From assembly GCF_963924675.1 (NCBI RefSeq), contig NC_089220.1, positions 166,394,761 through 166,458,760 on the forward strand: a DNA stretch of 64,000 nt. Reading direction: 5' to 3'. The notes below the pieces were generated by a model. That model was not told the origin of the DNA, searched no databases, and saw only the letters and a list, made by a program, of their open reading frames with translations. A program made the translations under genes and the position numbers. The DNA comes from Phocoena phocoena. Lineage: Eukaryota > Chordata > Mammalia > Artiodactyla > Phocoenidae. Positions 1 through 12,482 of the stretch are shown in pieces; the first letter of the stretch is position 1, and each line of letters begins with the position of its first letter.

Positions 1-415
1 CTGGGGTTAGCATTTTTCATAAGTTATCTTATTTCATACAATAAACTATAATTTAAGTCTTATTATTAATATTTCTATTATCTCATGGATGAGGAAGCTA
101 CACATGACCACGGAAGGTAGCCATTTCCAAGGTACATGGCCCAAAGTCTCACAGATATTAAGTGTTGAAACGGAGGCTCCAGCCCAGTTTTCTTTGCAAA
201 AGCAAACAAAAGTTGTATTCCCAATCACTGTCCAAAATTCACTACAGAATTACTTAGGATTTTTAGTTAGAAATTCTTAAGATTTCTCAAGATTCTAAGT
301 TAACTGAAATTCTTCAGATTTCTACCCTGAACTCTTTCTGTGACATGTTGCAGCCTTTTTTATTTGTGTGTTTATCCGTCAGAATCCTCAGGCTTCATCC
401 TACATTTTAAGCTTA
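1..415. other. AT-rich intronic sequence, nothing recognised
   Basis: Unique-looking AT-rich DNA. Short open frames lack coding character. No repeat or conserved motif was recognised. Confidence 0.6.
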
Positions 416-795
416 CGGTTGACCCAGGAGCAGCATGGGTTTGAACTGCGTGGGTCCACTTATACATGGATTTTTTTTCAATAAATATATTGGAAAAAAT
501 TTTTGAGATTTGCAACAGTTTGAAAAAAACTTGCAAATGAACCGCATAGCCTAGAAATATCCCCCCAAATTAAGAAAGAGGTACGTCATAAAGGCATAAA
601 ATATATGTAGATAATATATATGACATACACAATATGTGTTAATCAACTGTTTATGGTAACAGTGAGGCTTCCTGTCAACAGTAGGCTATTAGTAGTTAAG
701 TTCTGGGGAGTCAAAAGTTGTACACGGATTTTCAACTATGCAGGGGGTGGGAGGTGTAATGCCTCTAACTCCCCAAGTTGTTCAAGGGTCAACTG
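416..795 (-). mobile_element. MER2-type non-autonomous DNA transposon (TcMar-Tigger group)
   Basis: The ends are imperfect inverted repeats: GGTTGACCC at the left and TTCAAGGGTCAACTG at the right. The body carries characteristic MER2 words, such as GGGTCCACTTATACATGGAT near the left end and CAACAGTAGGCTATTAGTAG toward the right. The length of about 380 bp is near the full element. It encodes no protein. Strand follows the consensus as I recall it. Confidence 0.8.
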
Positions 796-1604
796 CATTC
801 TTGTATCAATTATAAATCTTAGCATGACTTAGAAAGCCTCACAAGTCCACCTAATTTGATTCCATCTCTAATGTTTTAAACATTTTTAGAAGAAGAATTA
901 TATTACACTTGGGTTTCTCAGTTGAGTAACTTTTTTTTTTCTTTTTACTCCAAATAACCTGAAATTGCTTTGGTCTCCAAGTTACTGATAGAACTCTGTG
1001 TCTTTAGGACAGAATTATTTCTAAGACTGTTTCCCCAACATTTGCTTTTGTTGGGCTCTTTAGTTTTGTGTCACAGTGGCTACTAGTGTGAAATCAGCTC
1101 TCTTTCCCTTCTGTCATTGGTAGCAGCTACACAAGCCGTCAGCCCATTGTGGTTTCTTTCAAAGACTGGTTACGTACCTCCAAAGTGAGTTTGTACAGGG
1201 GACTCTGTGAGGTATACTGAAGAGGGTGAAGACTGACGAAAAGCAGTCAGTGTGGAGCGCGTCTTGTTTCCTCCTAAGCTTGGGACGTCAGCTGCTTCCT
1301 TCCATCATGCTGGCGACTGTATGATCGTACTTGCTAAGTTCAAGGCGCCCCCTTGTGGTGAGACTGATACTAATCAACATGAGAAAACAAAATGGCGAGA
1401 TTACAAGTGATATAGAGGCAATGCCTTTGGATATAATCTTATTGCTCTTCTCATTTTTAAGGCTCTCAAAAGAATAAAATATTTTTTCTTCTTTTGTTTT
1501 AAATTCATCTGTAGCTATTCAACTCATATTCAACGCTAAGTGTTTTGGAGGTAGAAGCGAATCAGAAAAGCAAGCGCAAATAATTTGATGCCAAATCCCA
1601 GGTG
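796..1604. other. Unique intronic sequence with a CTCF-like site
   Basis: No repeat recognised. It contains a CTCF-like motif at 1345-1358, listed separately. GC content rises locally between about 1190 and 1370. Confidence 0.5.
1345..1358 (-). promoter_or_regulatory. CTCF-like binding motif
   Basis: The + strand reads GCGCCCCCTTGTGG. Its reverse complement, CCACAAGGGGGCGC, matches the CTCF core CCASYAGRKGGCRS at all but one position. The site lies in non-repeat DNA. Occupancy is inference only. Confidence 0.5.
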
Positions 1605-2085
1605 ACTTTTAAAAATAATTTCGTATTTTTTATTGCGAAAGTAATACTTGTAAATTCTAGAAATGTTAGAAAGAACAGATAAAGAGTAAAAGAATCATTT
1701 GCCCTCTCACAACCCAGGTGGATTAACATTTTGTTATGTATCTTTTTTATTTTTTTAGGCAGATAGACTCAAAAGAAAACCAAACATGCCATTTTTCAAA
1801 CATGATTATATGTGTGGACTTCATTCTGTGTTGTTAGAGTCGGCTACTTCATCATTCTTAGTATTGCTTGATTTGGTTGGTTCCATTGTGTGCACACCTT
1901 ACAATACACAAACACAGCACCATGTGCGGCTTTCTTGTGAGTTATTGTAGATTTCCTTATGATTAATTGCTTGAAATGGAATGGCTGAACCAAAACGGTG
2001 TACAAAATTTTAAGACATTTGACATTTATTGCCCGGTTATTTGTTTAAGTAAGGCATCTTTTTGGCAACGCAATTTTTTTTTTTA
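1605..2085 (-). mobile_element. Old L1/HAL1-type LINE fragment, antisense
   Basis: The tract resembles the reverse complement of an old L1 or HAL1 3' region: TTTATTGCGAAAGTAATAC near the start, GTGGATTAACATTTTG, then GGAATGGCTGAACCAAAAC followed by TTTGACATTTATTGCC at the end. It is highly diverged. L1M versus HAL1 cannot be decided by eye. Confidence 0.5.
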
Positions 2086-2109
2086 AAGTCTCAAATTCCT
2101 AGCATTTGC

Positions 2110-2290
2110 CTTCTTAGTCTGTGCCAAGAATTGTGCATTGTGTTTTACATGCCTCAATCTCAGTTAATCCTCACAGCAACCCTGAGACTTAAATACTATT
2201 AATGTCCCCACTTACAGATAAGGAAGGTCAGGCTTAAGGAAAATAAATCAATGTCACGTGACTTCAAAAGCAGGAAGACAGTAGTAGGCT
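2110..2290 (-). repeat. MIR SINE, antisense, diverged
   Basis: The order of blocks fits an inverted MIR: ACATGCCTCAATCTCAGTTA, AATCCTCACAGCAACCCTGA, CCCCACTTACAGATAAGGAA and then a TCACGTGACTTC block. Confidence 0.65.
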
Positions 2291-4814
2291 TTCAGAAAGG
2301 TGATTAAAAAATAGCACTTTGCATCCCTCGAATCTTGAACTCAGTGGAAACTAAGAGTGATAATTTTCTATTTGTAAAATAAAGACAGTAAGAGAGGAGG
2401 AAGAGGAAATGTGCTTCCATAAATTTAGAAACATGAATAAGCATCTAAGTTGATGCTCTGGTAATTAGATCTTCATGTTAGAAGATATGGTGGACAACTC
2501 AGTGATTACCGTGGAATTACAAACTCTAGGGAGCTCCTAATATAGACATGTTTTCACTAGATCTTTTCATTTTGTTCCTGAATGCATTTTCTTTAACCAC
2601 AGTTAATCTTCAGACTGGTTAAACCACTCCCAAGTAGTCAAAAGTTGACTAAAGGGAAAGTGGTATCAGAAAAATCCCCAGTTTCTGAATAAAACCAGAC
2701 CTTTTTTGTGAGTTCAAAGAATTTGGCAGTCTCCACCTTTTTTGCAGTTTTTCTCTCATTGTTGCTCGCTAGAGACCTACATTTCACTTTTGTCACCTTT
2801 GTCCGTACTCTTTGATTTTTCTATTATTATATAACTCTTTATTATAGAAAACTCAGGCACAGCCAAACAAAGAAAATAAATATCCCCCATCAGTGTTATA
2901 AATACTGTGTTTATTGTTCATCTTTGGTTCTCTCTGCCACATCTGGGTATTAGGCATTTGCCCAATATTTGCTATTCCTGATCAGCTCTTCTTGGGCTCA
3001 TCAACATTGTTTTCATTCTTAAGGAAAAAAAAAACTGTTGAACCTGTTTTCCTTCCAGCTACACTTAGCCTTTCAAAGACATTGCAAATACCATTCAGTA
3101 TAAGAGCAACATCTGTAGTTTCTCTGCCATTTTCCTCTTCGGATAGCCATTGGATTTATTGGGAGTCTTTGAGGTAATTAAAGTGTCCTTCTGTTTCATT
3201 TTTACAGCGTTATTATTTTTGCCGCTCCAGCTGTTTCCCTGTGGTGGCGAGCTGTTGTTTTTTTCCAGTTACATTTCCCTCGATCTTGATGCAACCTCAC
3301 TATATTGATAAAGTACTTGATTATCATTATAATTCTCTGAAGTGACTTGCAGACACTCAACTCCTTTCCCACCCAGTCTTTTTTCTTTTCTTTAAGAACA
3401 ATTTTCTAGTTTATAGTCAAATCCATAAATCAGGCTTCTAAGTTCTACCCACTTGATTTAATGGGAGTATGTGAGTGGCCTAATAAAATCCAGTTTTCTT
3501 TCTCTGCTTTCTTACTGTCGGGCTCAAAACCTGTAGGGCTCAAAATATTTTCCACGCAGATGGAGCCTGGCAAGAAGTGAAAAAGTTTCCCTTGAGTTTC
3601 ATTTTGTAATCCTGAGAAAATTTCTATCAGTGTAGAGATTAATGTTCCTGTGGCCTGAAGTCCCTTTCTCTGTAGGAGCCATTGCATCTTCTGAGATGGA
3701 CTCCCCCACCCCAGCACCCCTGGGTCCTTCCTGCTCTGACCCAGGGACACTCCTCCAGCTTCTGCATTTGCTTGACCTTCGTCAGCGAAGGCAAGAAAGA
3801 TGCAGCCACGGTCGGGTTTGCTCCAAGCGTGGAGCGTTTGACCATTTATGAGATTCTCTTGCCCTTTCTTCCTTGGATTTCAGGTGCTCTTCACCTAAAG
3901 CAGCTGCTGTAAGTGACTTTCTTTGTCCCCTCGTGTCCAGCTTTTCTAAGCTTGTTGCAGGCTCCTCTGCTGAGAGTTGCCTTGCAGAGAGAGGTTGGGG
4001 GTCTCCGCCCCTCCTGGCAGCCTCACGGTTGGGGCGCTGGTCTCCTCCAGCCCCTTCCGTTCTCTGTCGCCTGTGTGCAGGGTTGTGTCCCCCCAGGTCC
4101 TCTGCCCTCAGCCCATTTTATTCCCCGTCTCCTTGAGATGGAAACTGTGATTTTCTGTACCTCTTTCCCCCTTGTCTGTCCACAACAGCTCTTCAAATCT
4201 ATCATCCTGTTTGCATCTTGCACTTTTATTTATCATGTACCTACAGGGTGTTATTATTTGTGGTCTACATTGGGGTATTTCTTTCATAGTTGAGGAAACC
4301 TATAAACTTGGGAGCAGGAGAATCAGAGGCCCTACAGCAACCCTCACCTTTCAAAGGAGAATATATTCACCTCGAAAAGAGCTTTTATGAGGTCAGTTTA
4401 GCTAATAGTACTTCTAATGGTGTCACTCCCCTATTCTCTTAAAAGTCTCTTTTCCTTTTTTTTTTTAACCCTCAAGTGCATTCTGGGTAGACTATTTTAG
4501 TACTGTTCTTGTCTGGAGATCTGTCTTTTGGCTTTTGGAGATAGCTGTCTTGAATTCAAGTGTGCTTTTCCTTGTGGAGATTTGTGTCTGATATGTATGA
4601 GACCAGGTTCTAAATAATACAGAATTATTCAGAAATAAAGGAAATACACGCATAGTACATATCTATATCGAAGTCTGTCATGGTGTATGAATCATGGATA
4701 TTGTATAATTCAGTTATGATGGTATTTAGGGGCTCTGTGTGTGCTGGTTATCCATATGGACATATCTGTGTGCGTACGCAGTAACTTATGAAGTGAGCTG
4801 CCAAACCGTGACAC
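2291..4814. other. Unique intronic sequence, no gene recognised
   Basis: Several overlapping open frames between 3640 and 4390 on both strands have no start context, splice structure or recognisable domain, and I treat them as chance. A GC-richer patch lies at about 3960-4110. No repeat was named with confidence. Confidence 0.5.
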
Positions 4815-5375
4815 CTCATTGGCTGATTTTTTTCTCTTTTTTGCCTCTTTCTTTTGAATTGTGGAAAAGTATACATGACTTACAATTTAGCACCTTAACC
4901 ATTTTTAAGTGTTCAGTAGCGTTAAGTACGTTCACGTCATTGTACAGCCGACCTCCAGAACTCTTCATTTTGCTAAATTGAAGCTCTGCGTGCATTAAAC
5001 AGCTCTTCCCCAATCCCCCTTCCCCAGCCCCTGGTGACCACCGTCCTACTTTCTATTTCTATGAATTGACTACTGTACATACCTCACGTAAGTGAACTCA
5101 TGCAGTATTTGTCTTTTTGTGACCGGCTTCTTCCACTTTGTATTATGTTCTAAAGGTTAATCAATGTTGTAGCATGTAACAGAATTCCTTTTTAAGGCTG
5201 AATGCCTTTCAGTGTGTATAGACCACATTTTGTTTATCCGTTCATCTGTTGATGGACATTTGGGCTGCTTCCGCCTTTTGGCTATTGTAAATAATGCCAC
5301 CATGAACGTGGTGGTAGAGATATCTCTTTGAGACCCTGCCTTTCATTCTCATGGCTGATTTTGGATGCAAGAGTA
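4815..5375 (-). mobile_element. Old L1M LINE 3' region, antisense
   Basis: It contains the reverse complement of the L1 3' end: GGAAAAGTATACATGACTTA, the CCCCTTCCCCAGCCCCTGGT block, TTTGTTTATCCGTTCATCTG, TTGATGGACATTTGGGCTGC and GGCTATTGTAAATAATGCC. The latter words come from the end of ORF2. No open frame survives. Confidence 0.75.
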
Positions 5376-6719
5376 AGTCATTCTTCTTGCATGAGGATTA
5401 TGAAGTTTTCATTTTTTAAAACACAAAACCATCTTTCCATCATGTTTTTTTTTAAAAAATTAAGTTATCCGAAAGTTAGTCGGTGGATCAATAAGAATTG
5501 AAATGTTTAAATACTGGTACAGTAAAGCATAGTAAGTGGAAGACATCCTCCAGGGTCAGCCAGGTTCAGATGTCAGAATTTGTTCCCTGAACTATAATTC
5601 TGATCTGCTGTTCCTGTAAGTATTCACCTTGGATCTTCTCGTGAAGAAGCCTTGTCATCTGGTGTGGCACAGCCCAGGCACAAAAAGTCCTGCACTCTTG
5701 TCTTCATAGAGCAGCCCAGTGGCCAGTGGCCCAGTGGCCAGTGCCAATCAAGATGGCAGGCTGGGGCTCACCACCAGACTGCATTCTGACTGAGGAAGGT
5801 ATTTCATTCTGGCTCTGGTCACCCACCTGCAACCCTGAGACACCGTCAAGGACAACAAGCCAGTGTGACATATTCTCAAATGACCAGGTGAATTTAGAAG
5901 GGCCCCGCTGTAAGACATGTCGGGGAAAACTCACTGCTAGTCAGGGCTGGCTTTCACCATCTCTCTCTAGATCCTAAGGATGGAACTGCCACCTTTCTGT
6001 CTTTCTTTGTCAGGGGAGAGGGCTTCACGGAGCTGCATTGTCATCATGAAGAAATAGATGATTTCTTTAGGCCAACTGTTCTTTTTCTGTTCCTGTTTTC
6101 ACCCTTTTTCTTTTCTATTTTTTTTTCTCTCTTTTTCTCCTGATACACAGGCTTTGCAGCACATGCTGACCTCTCTTCAGGCAGAACTTGACATTCAAAG
6201 GTACTTGATGAAAATTGAATCATCTCAGCGAGTTAGTACTTTACCTTTTCTTCTCTGCATTGAGTCTCACCTCGCCGCATGCCTTTTCACTCAGCTGCGT
6301 GTGGCATTCTAATTGGCGTCAGCCTGTTCCTGACCCCGTCTACCCTGAGCCTGGGTTTAAACCTCTCAGAGCCAAATGCTTGCAGCATTCCCAAACTTGT
6401 GCATTGTTTTTTAAATCATGAGAGTGAATATTAAAAATGAACACTAATCGCATGCTTGCTTCGAAATCTGTCATCAACTTTTCCAGTTTGAGTTGTGGGA
6501 TCGGCAGTAACGCGACGGCAATTCGGAGATCTCTGCACAGTCCTCTGAAAAGTGGGGCTCTGGCCCCAGCAGCTTTCTCAAGGCAGAAAGGTTCTGGAGC
6601 TGAAACAGAAAGCTATCCTTCTAACAGCCTCAGAGCTCTGGGACTCTTCTTTCGCTTGGCTCCCAAACACCCAGTATGGGGTCCAGACCATTTCATGGGC
6701 ATACATCTTAATAATAAAA
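5376..6719. other. Unique intronic sequence holding the candidate 50-bp exon
   Basis: No repeat recognised apart from pyrimidine-rich stretches at about 6065-6145. A small tandem repeat of CAGTGGC(C) units lies near 5714-5740. The candidate exon at 6151-6200 is listed separately. Confidence 0.45.
6151..6200 (+). other. Candidate cryptic or alternative exon (50 bp), unproven
   Basis: A long pyrimidine tract (about 6085-6143) ends in GATACACAG, followed by 50 bases open in only one frame, reading ALQHMLTSLQAELDIQR, and then a GTACTT donor-like site. The peptide looks amphipathic and helical. The other two entry phases meet a stop codon. Joined to the KIAA1217 exon at 19389, the open frame shifts and soon terminates, so it cannot be a simple in-frame cassette exon there. 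It could be a poison exon, an exon of a non-coding or alternative 5' transcript, or chance. The donor is weak at +4 and +5. I do not recognise the peptide. Confidence 0.3.
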
Positions 6720-6935
6720 ATGATAGGAACAGACATATTTATATAAAGTTTACTAGGCACCAAGCACTGTTCTAAGTGCTTTACAAGCATTAACCTCTCA
6801 CGCCAGCCCCATGGGGTAGGCATCCTATGGTCCCCATTTTATAAATGAAGAAACTGAGGCACAGGGAAGTTCAATACCTTGCCCAGGGCCACATAACAGG
6901 TAAGTTAGAGTTGGGACTCCAGGCAGTCAGGCCCC
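6720..6935 (-). repeat. MIR SINE, antisense
   Basis: Good match to inverted MIR: CACTGTTCTAAGTGCTTTAC, CCCATTTTATAAATGAAGAA, ACTGAGGCACAGGGAAGTTC, CCTTGCCCAGGGCCACATAA and a final CAGGCAGTC. Confidence 0.85.
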
Positions 6936-8204
6936 AGAGTCAGTTTCAATATATTATTTATTTCCCCATAACCCTCAATGTCCCCTATTTCATAATAGGT
7001 CAGTTTAGAATGTTACACCTGGAAGGGGGTGGAGAGTGTCCAGTACTTGGACACCTGGCTTGGCATTGGATACCTGTACCAACTGACCCATTGGCACATG
7101 GCCACCCGTATCCTTTTCGTCCCCCAAACGTGGCCTGTTTCTTTATTGTCTCCGGAGCTTGCCCAGATGAGAACCATTTGGTCTTTACTGTGAGGCCCAA
7201 AACACACTGTGCTCAGGAAGCATCCAGCGGTCTGGCTTTAGTGCATCTGTGACTTCCTGGCCATTCGGTCAGTCTTCAATGACCTCTTCACCTTCCTTTT
7301 CTTATAATCATTCTCTTTGATCTTGTCTAAAGTCACAAGCTCAAATTAGAAAGTTCCTGCCCAAACGAATAGACATAGAAGGAAAAGTTGGGGGACACAT
7401 ACTACAGAGACCCATGGTCCTACTCTACACCAGCTCAGTTCTAATGAGGTGTTCACCGTTCATTTTTTCCACGAGTTCTTAATTGTTTTCACAGCTCTGT
7501 AATTCATGCAAAATAGAGCTGTCTTTATGATTTCCTTGCGCACATATTGTGCACCGAATAGAAATGCAGAAAAGGAAGCACGGAGAGCTCTTCCCCACAA
7601 CTTTACATGCTGCCATTAACTACTCCTTTCTACTTTCAGAGCAGAGACTTGACATCGTGATGTAGGGTTTTCTACAGAGTTTGGGGTCCCTCTCACTGTT
7701 CTTTTTTTCTTAAAGCCTGAAACAAATTCTCATTGCTAACTTTTATTTTTTGACATATCAGCAAATAATGGAATATGTGAGAATTTTTCAAGAGCTCTTT
7801 TTTTGTAAGGCTTTAAACACAAGTTACAGTGACAATGGTGTTTTTTGGAGGAGTGGGATGAAAGTTCAGGTGGGAAATTGAAGATTTCCTTTCTTCTCTT
7901 TGATAAAGAGTGACTCCCAGAGCCTCTAAGGATGTCACAATCTCTATTTTGAAGTTGGAAGTAATCATTTACCGACTTCAGGCAAGGTGGTGGCAGTAAG
8001 AGGTTGGGTGTATCCTCTCCTCTCACACAGGACCCCACAAACCATGGGACCTTCCGAGCACAGCAGGGAGCCAAGCCATGTAGAACCACCCCTACGAGAA
8101 TGTACTACATAGAGCAGCTGAATGCTTCCCATCATTTATTGTTGACAAATTCCTGTGCATTTTTTCCTTAGTGACTCCTCACCACAATCATATCAAGCAG
8201 ATAC
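6936..8204. other. Unique intronic sequence, nothing recognised
   Basis: No coding exon, repeat or RNA gene was recognised. Open frames in this stretch (for example 6845-7252) begin inside the MIR or lack coding features. Confidence 0.5.
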
Positions 8205-8426
8205 TCAGATTTTTTTTTTTTTTTTTTTTTGCGGTACGCGGGCCTCTCACTGTTGTGGCCTCTCCCGTTGCGGAGCACAGGCTCCAGATGCGCAGGCTCA
8301 GCGGCCACGGTCCACGGGCCCAGCTGCTCCGCGGCATGTGGGATCCTCCCAGACCGGGGCACGAACCCGCGTCCCCTGCATTGGTAGGTAGACTCTCAAC
8401 CACTGCGCCACCAGGGAAGCCCAGAT
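8205..8426 (-). mobile_element. CHR-2-type SINE, antisense
   Basis: A poly-T tract at 8210-8230 is followed by GCGGTACGCGGGCCTCTCAC and ends with CCACCAGGGAAGCCC, which is the tRNA-derived head seen in reverse. Short flanking repeats CAGAT at 8205-8209 and 8422-8426 may be part of a target-site duplication. The element is near full length. Related SINEs are non-coding and mobilised by L1 machinery. Confidence 0.93.
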
Positions 8427-11400
8427 CTTTTTTTTATTAAAAGTGAGAACTAAGGTTCAAAGAGCTTCCCTATGGGGTCGCACTGCCAGTGCATGGCAGG
8501 ATTGGAGTCTGCATTCTGCAAGAACAGTGTGATAATAAAGTCCTCTCATTCTAAATCTCGTTCTCTTTCCATCTCTCCAGACTCTGGTATTCTTTCTTAT
8601 AGCAGAACTAGATGGAAAAAGAACCTTTGACCTGAAAAGCTCGTTGGAATTTTCACAAGGTTTTTTTCATTTGAAAATCAATGCAGGGAAATTGGGAGGG
8701 CAGTTGGTGGTGGTAATGGGCTGTGTGTGTTTAGAAACGAGAGTTTGAAAACCAGCAGCAGCTTCTACTCCCAAGATGTCCGGATAGGGTCTGGCCTCAA
8801 GCACTGAAGCTTGGTGACCTCGGGGACCACAGTATCCCCGCTGATACTGAAGGCCAGCTCCTTCTTCACTGTGAGGATGGACATCTTCAAATCTCCCAGG
8901 ACATACTGAGGAAGGGGGGCCTCTGCTATCGGGGAAACCTCTCTGGTTTCACAACAATGCAGTTAAGCTCTAGGGGCGTCACCCCTGGGCCTGGGGTCCC
9001 ACATCCTCTCCAAACTGAAGTCTGGGCTGCAGAGATGAGCTCAGTGATGGCTTTGTAAGGAGGCCTTCTGAGGTGCGTACTTAGCACTAAGTGGGATGCT
9101 GGTTGTATTTCACTTGAAATTTCAAAGCCTGCAAGCAGGCCCCTTTCCTTTCATCTCTGTAATAACACATCCTCACGCGGACACCTATTATCCCGAAGCC
9201 TTTTAAGTGCATTCCAGGCACTCTGAGTGGCAAAGGCACCTGCTACCTTGCTCAAGCCCCTCCCAATGCGGACGGTAGGAGCCAAAGCCTCGGAAACTGT
9301 TTGTTTGTTTGTTTATAATGCACACCGTCTTGGTTCACGAGTAAAAGGAAAGAGAAAGAAACGGATTGACTGACTTAAGGCAGCTCACAATAAAGAGACA
9401 TCTACCTTCGGGTGGCTAAACTAAAAATCGAAAGGGAAAACCGCGTAAGAGGAGAGAAAGTTATGAATATGGCCAACTCTGATTAGCTCGAACATTAAAT
9501 TCAGCTTCGACTTTTCTGATACCTGCGATATTTTATATATATTTGATATACTTCTCATTATAGGACAAAGCAATACTTATGACTCCTTCACAAGGCAGAA
9601 TTATTTTCTTTGTTTTAAATTCTAAAAGAAACATTGTTTGCTCATGCCTTCAGAAAAGGGACATCCATCAACGTAACAGACAGGATCAACAGGAAAACAG
9701 CAGTATTCTTCATCTGGCCTTTTATTTTACATCAACTCCTTCAAGATGAAGCACAGCACTAAATAATAATTGTAGGAACATGCGTCTGAAAGGGGTGGCG
9801 GGGGGGGGGCTGAGTTAATGAGATCCAGTTTTGGAACTTGCTGACGGTGTAAGTTTCTAACTTGATGGAAGGATGCTGAAGAGAGATGATGGCGAGGCAA
9901 GCCTCATCATCTTTAAATAGGATTTATCTCTTTCTGTCTTTGAAGGGAAGTCAGAGAGCAGCCGATTCAAGGTGTTATATCAGAAGCGAGTCTATGTCAC
10001 ATCCCAGGTAGACCACCAGGCAGGCAGGTGGCAGGTTGACATCCAGACATCCTGGAAGTGGGAGAGGCTACACCTTATCTGTGGGTCAACCCACTTTGGC
10101 CTCTTCTCCAGGCACAGCTGAACCTCTTAAAGGAAAAAAAGAAGAAGAATCACATCATCTACACATTATGAAGGGGTTGAAAAGTAGAAAATATCCAGGA
10201 GATGGTAGAAAATCGCTAAAGTTCCAAATTTACCTGGAGTCAAATTGTAAAAGCCTTAAAATGCAGTTACTGTAAGGGTGTCAGAGCTCTGGATAGGAGA
10301 GTCTGTCTCCTTAAAAGGTGAAGTGCGTGACCTGCATGTCCAAAAAATTGAATGGATGGCTTTGGGCTCTTCTTTCTTAATCATTTTTCTTGAAAGTGGA
10401 AGTCTATGCGGTTTCGGGTTCCTGCAGAATTTTGCATGGCATGAACATGGAAATGTGTCTTTGTTCCCGTGTTTTCCCCGTGAATTTGTGTCCTCATTTC
10501 AGGGGCCATCTATGAGGACAAACCTTTTACCTGGAATCTAATTGTGGGAAATAACACATGAGAGGCCCAGGTGGGCATGGGTATCTTCCGGTCACCACAG
10601 ACAAGAATCCTTCTGGATTCTAAATGTTTTGTGAGAGAGTCTTCCCTTCCCCTGATCCACTCTTTAAAAATATCATGCTTACGCAGTAAATCTCTGATTT
10701 GCAAAAGCAATATTATCCTCGTTTTGGAGAAATAAAGACGAAGGTATATTACTCATAATACTGCTGTGTAAAAGAAACAAGGTTAGTATTTGGGTGTATT
10801 CCTTCCATTTCTTAGATTATGAAGAAAAGGTTCTTAAAAACACCCTGATTATGACTGCATTCCATAGTGTGGCTCCATTGCAACTTGTTAACCAGCCTTC
10901 TAAGTTTCTAGATTTATCTATTCTATTAAAGATGTAATATGTACAGATTTGTCCCCTGACCCTCAACTGTAGTAAGTAACACTTTTCTTCATTTTTGTAT
11001 ATCAAATTAATCTGGCTTGGCTTCAGCAGTTATTGAGAAATGTATTCTCGTCACTTGGGGTCATAAAGAAATCCTAGGGATCGCATCTAGTCTGATAGAA
11101 CTGGGTAAGGTTTCTGGGTCTCCTGGAACTCAGCACATGGCCTCCTAGTGGTCTGTTTGCAGGTGGGCTCGCGGGGCTGTCTGCCAGGCTAAGCCAAGAC
11201 ACACCCTTCAGCCACTCTGAGCACACCACACACCCCTCCTCCAGCCGGGGCCACTCCTTGTAAATGGAATCCAGGCCTCCAGAGTTTGAAGAGTATCCTC
11301 ACCACCACCACCACCAACAAAGCCAGCGTCCTCTTCCCGGCCCTGCAAAGTCACTCAGCCCCCCTCTTCCTGCCCAATTAGCAGCCTTTCTCCTCTCACA

Positions 11401-12434
11401 CTGGGGGGGTCGGGGGTGGGCAACCCCAGACCCATCTTCCAAACGCCTTTACCCCCTGAGCCCAATCTAGGGAGGGAGCCTTTGGGGTGACCTCTGTAGC
11501 ACTGAGACACTGATCACAGCCCTTCCACCTGGGAAGACCTTGGAACACAAAGGCTTGGCCGTTTCCCCAGGAACTTGGGGATGGGGGTAGATGTTCCATC
11601 GTGTTTGTTGCTGACAGCCATGAGGACAAGATAAGTTGATAATATCTCAGAAGAGTCGTCTGACGCACAGATACCTCGAAAGAGAGCGTCTGTGTCGTGT
11701 GATGCTTCTTGAAATAATGAGGAAGCATCCTTGTCTGAACAGAGGTGTCCTTGTCATGCCTTTCTTGGCTTCTGCGGGAGGGGGCTTTGCATGGTGAGAG
11801 CGCGTTGGCAGAGGGATCCTGCTTGTCTCACTCGGCTCTATGCAGCGCCTGCCTCGCCGCAGGGATGCCTGTGGCCGGCTCTGGCCGGGGAGGCGAGGGG
11901 AGCTGACTCCCCAGCCTCACGGCCTTTTCATCTTTCTGATCTGTTAATGAACTAATAGGCACAGTGAAGGAAACATGGGGAAGCAAAAGACACAGCTGTA
12001 CTTTGCTCAGCTGCTGAATCGTCTGATTTTAGTCCAGACCAAACATCTCTTCTGTTTTCACAGGTGAAAATCATGAAAAATGTCTGGGTACCCTTTTGGT
12101 GGAAAGAGGGAGGAAGGGGTTGAAATATTACCCTTGAAGAAACAGGGTATAAACTGAGTTTATCAAGGATAATTCATCGAAATAAATCCTAGAGAAAAAT
12201 GTATCCCCTTTGTCCAAGCTGGGGAAGGGAAATACTGATTTGCAGAGATAAACCTAAGTCCGTCTTTATGAGAATCTCAGATATGCACAGTTGGAAGTTG
12301 GTATTAGAATGGGAGGTGTGTGTGCATATATGTCCTTCTTGTGTTAAGACCCAGAAATACCTGGTTACCGGTGAACCTGGCATGTGTCCACAAACTACTC
12401 CCAAGAAGCACCCAGGTACACATTCAACACTGTA

Positions 12435-12436
<2 letters not shown>
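8427..12436. other. Long unique intronic stretch, largely repeat-free
   Basis: About 4 kb without a recognised transposable element or exon. It has small simple-sequence patches: TTTG units at about 9300-9315, a G-run near 9803-9810 and CAC units near 11300. GC content is higher at 11100-11950. No RNA gene or coding frame is convincing. Confidence 0.5.

Positions 12437-12479
<43 letters not shown>
12437..12479 (+). repeat. (GT)n microsatellite
   Basis: About 21 uninterrupted GT units. It is probably length-variable, and alternating purine-pyrimidine DNA of this kind can adopt the Z form. It inflates open frames on both strands. Confidence 0.98.

Positions 12480-12482
<3 letters not shown>

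Noticed and set aside
3640..4390. Overlapping open frames on both strands
   Set aside because: Short, low complexity, no shared splice signals and no recognisable protein.
8231..8391. Open frames in SINE copies on both strands
   Set aside because: CHR SINEs are non-coding and their GC-rich bodies give open frames by chance. The same peptides recur in every copy.
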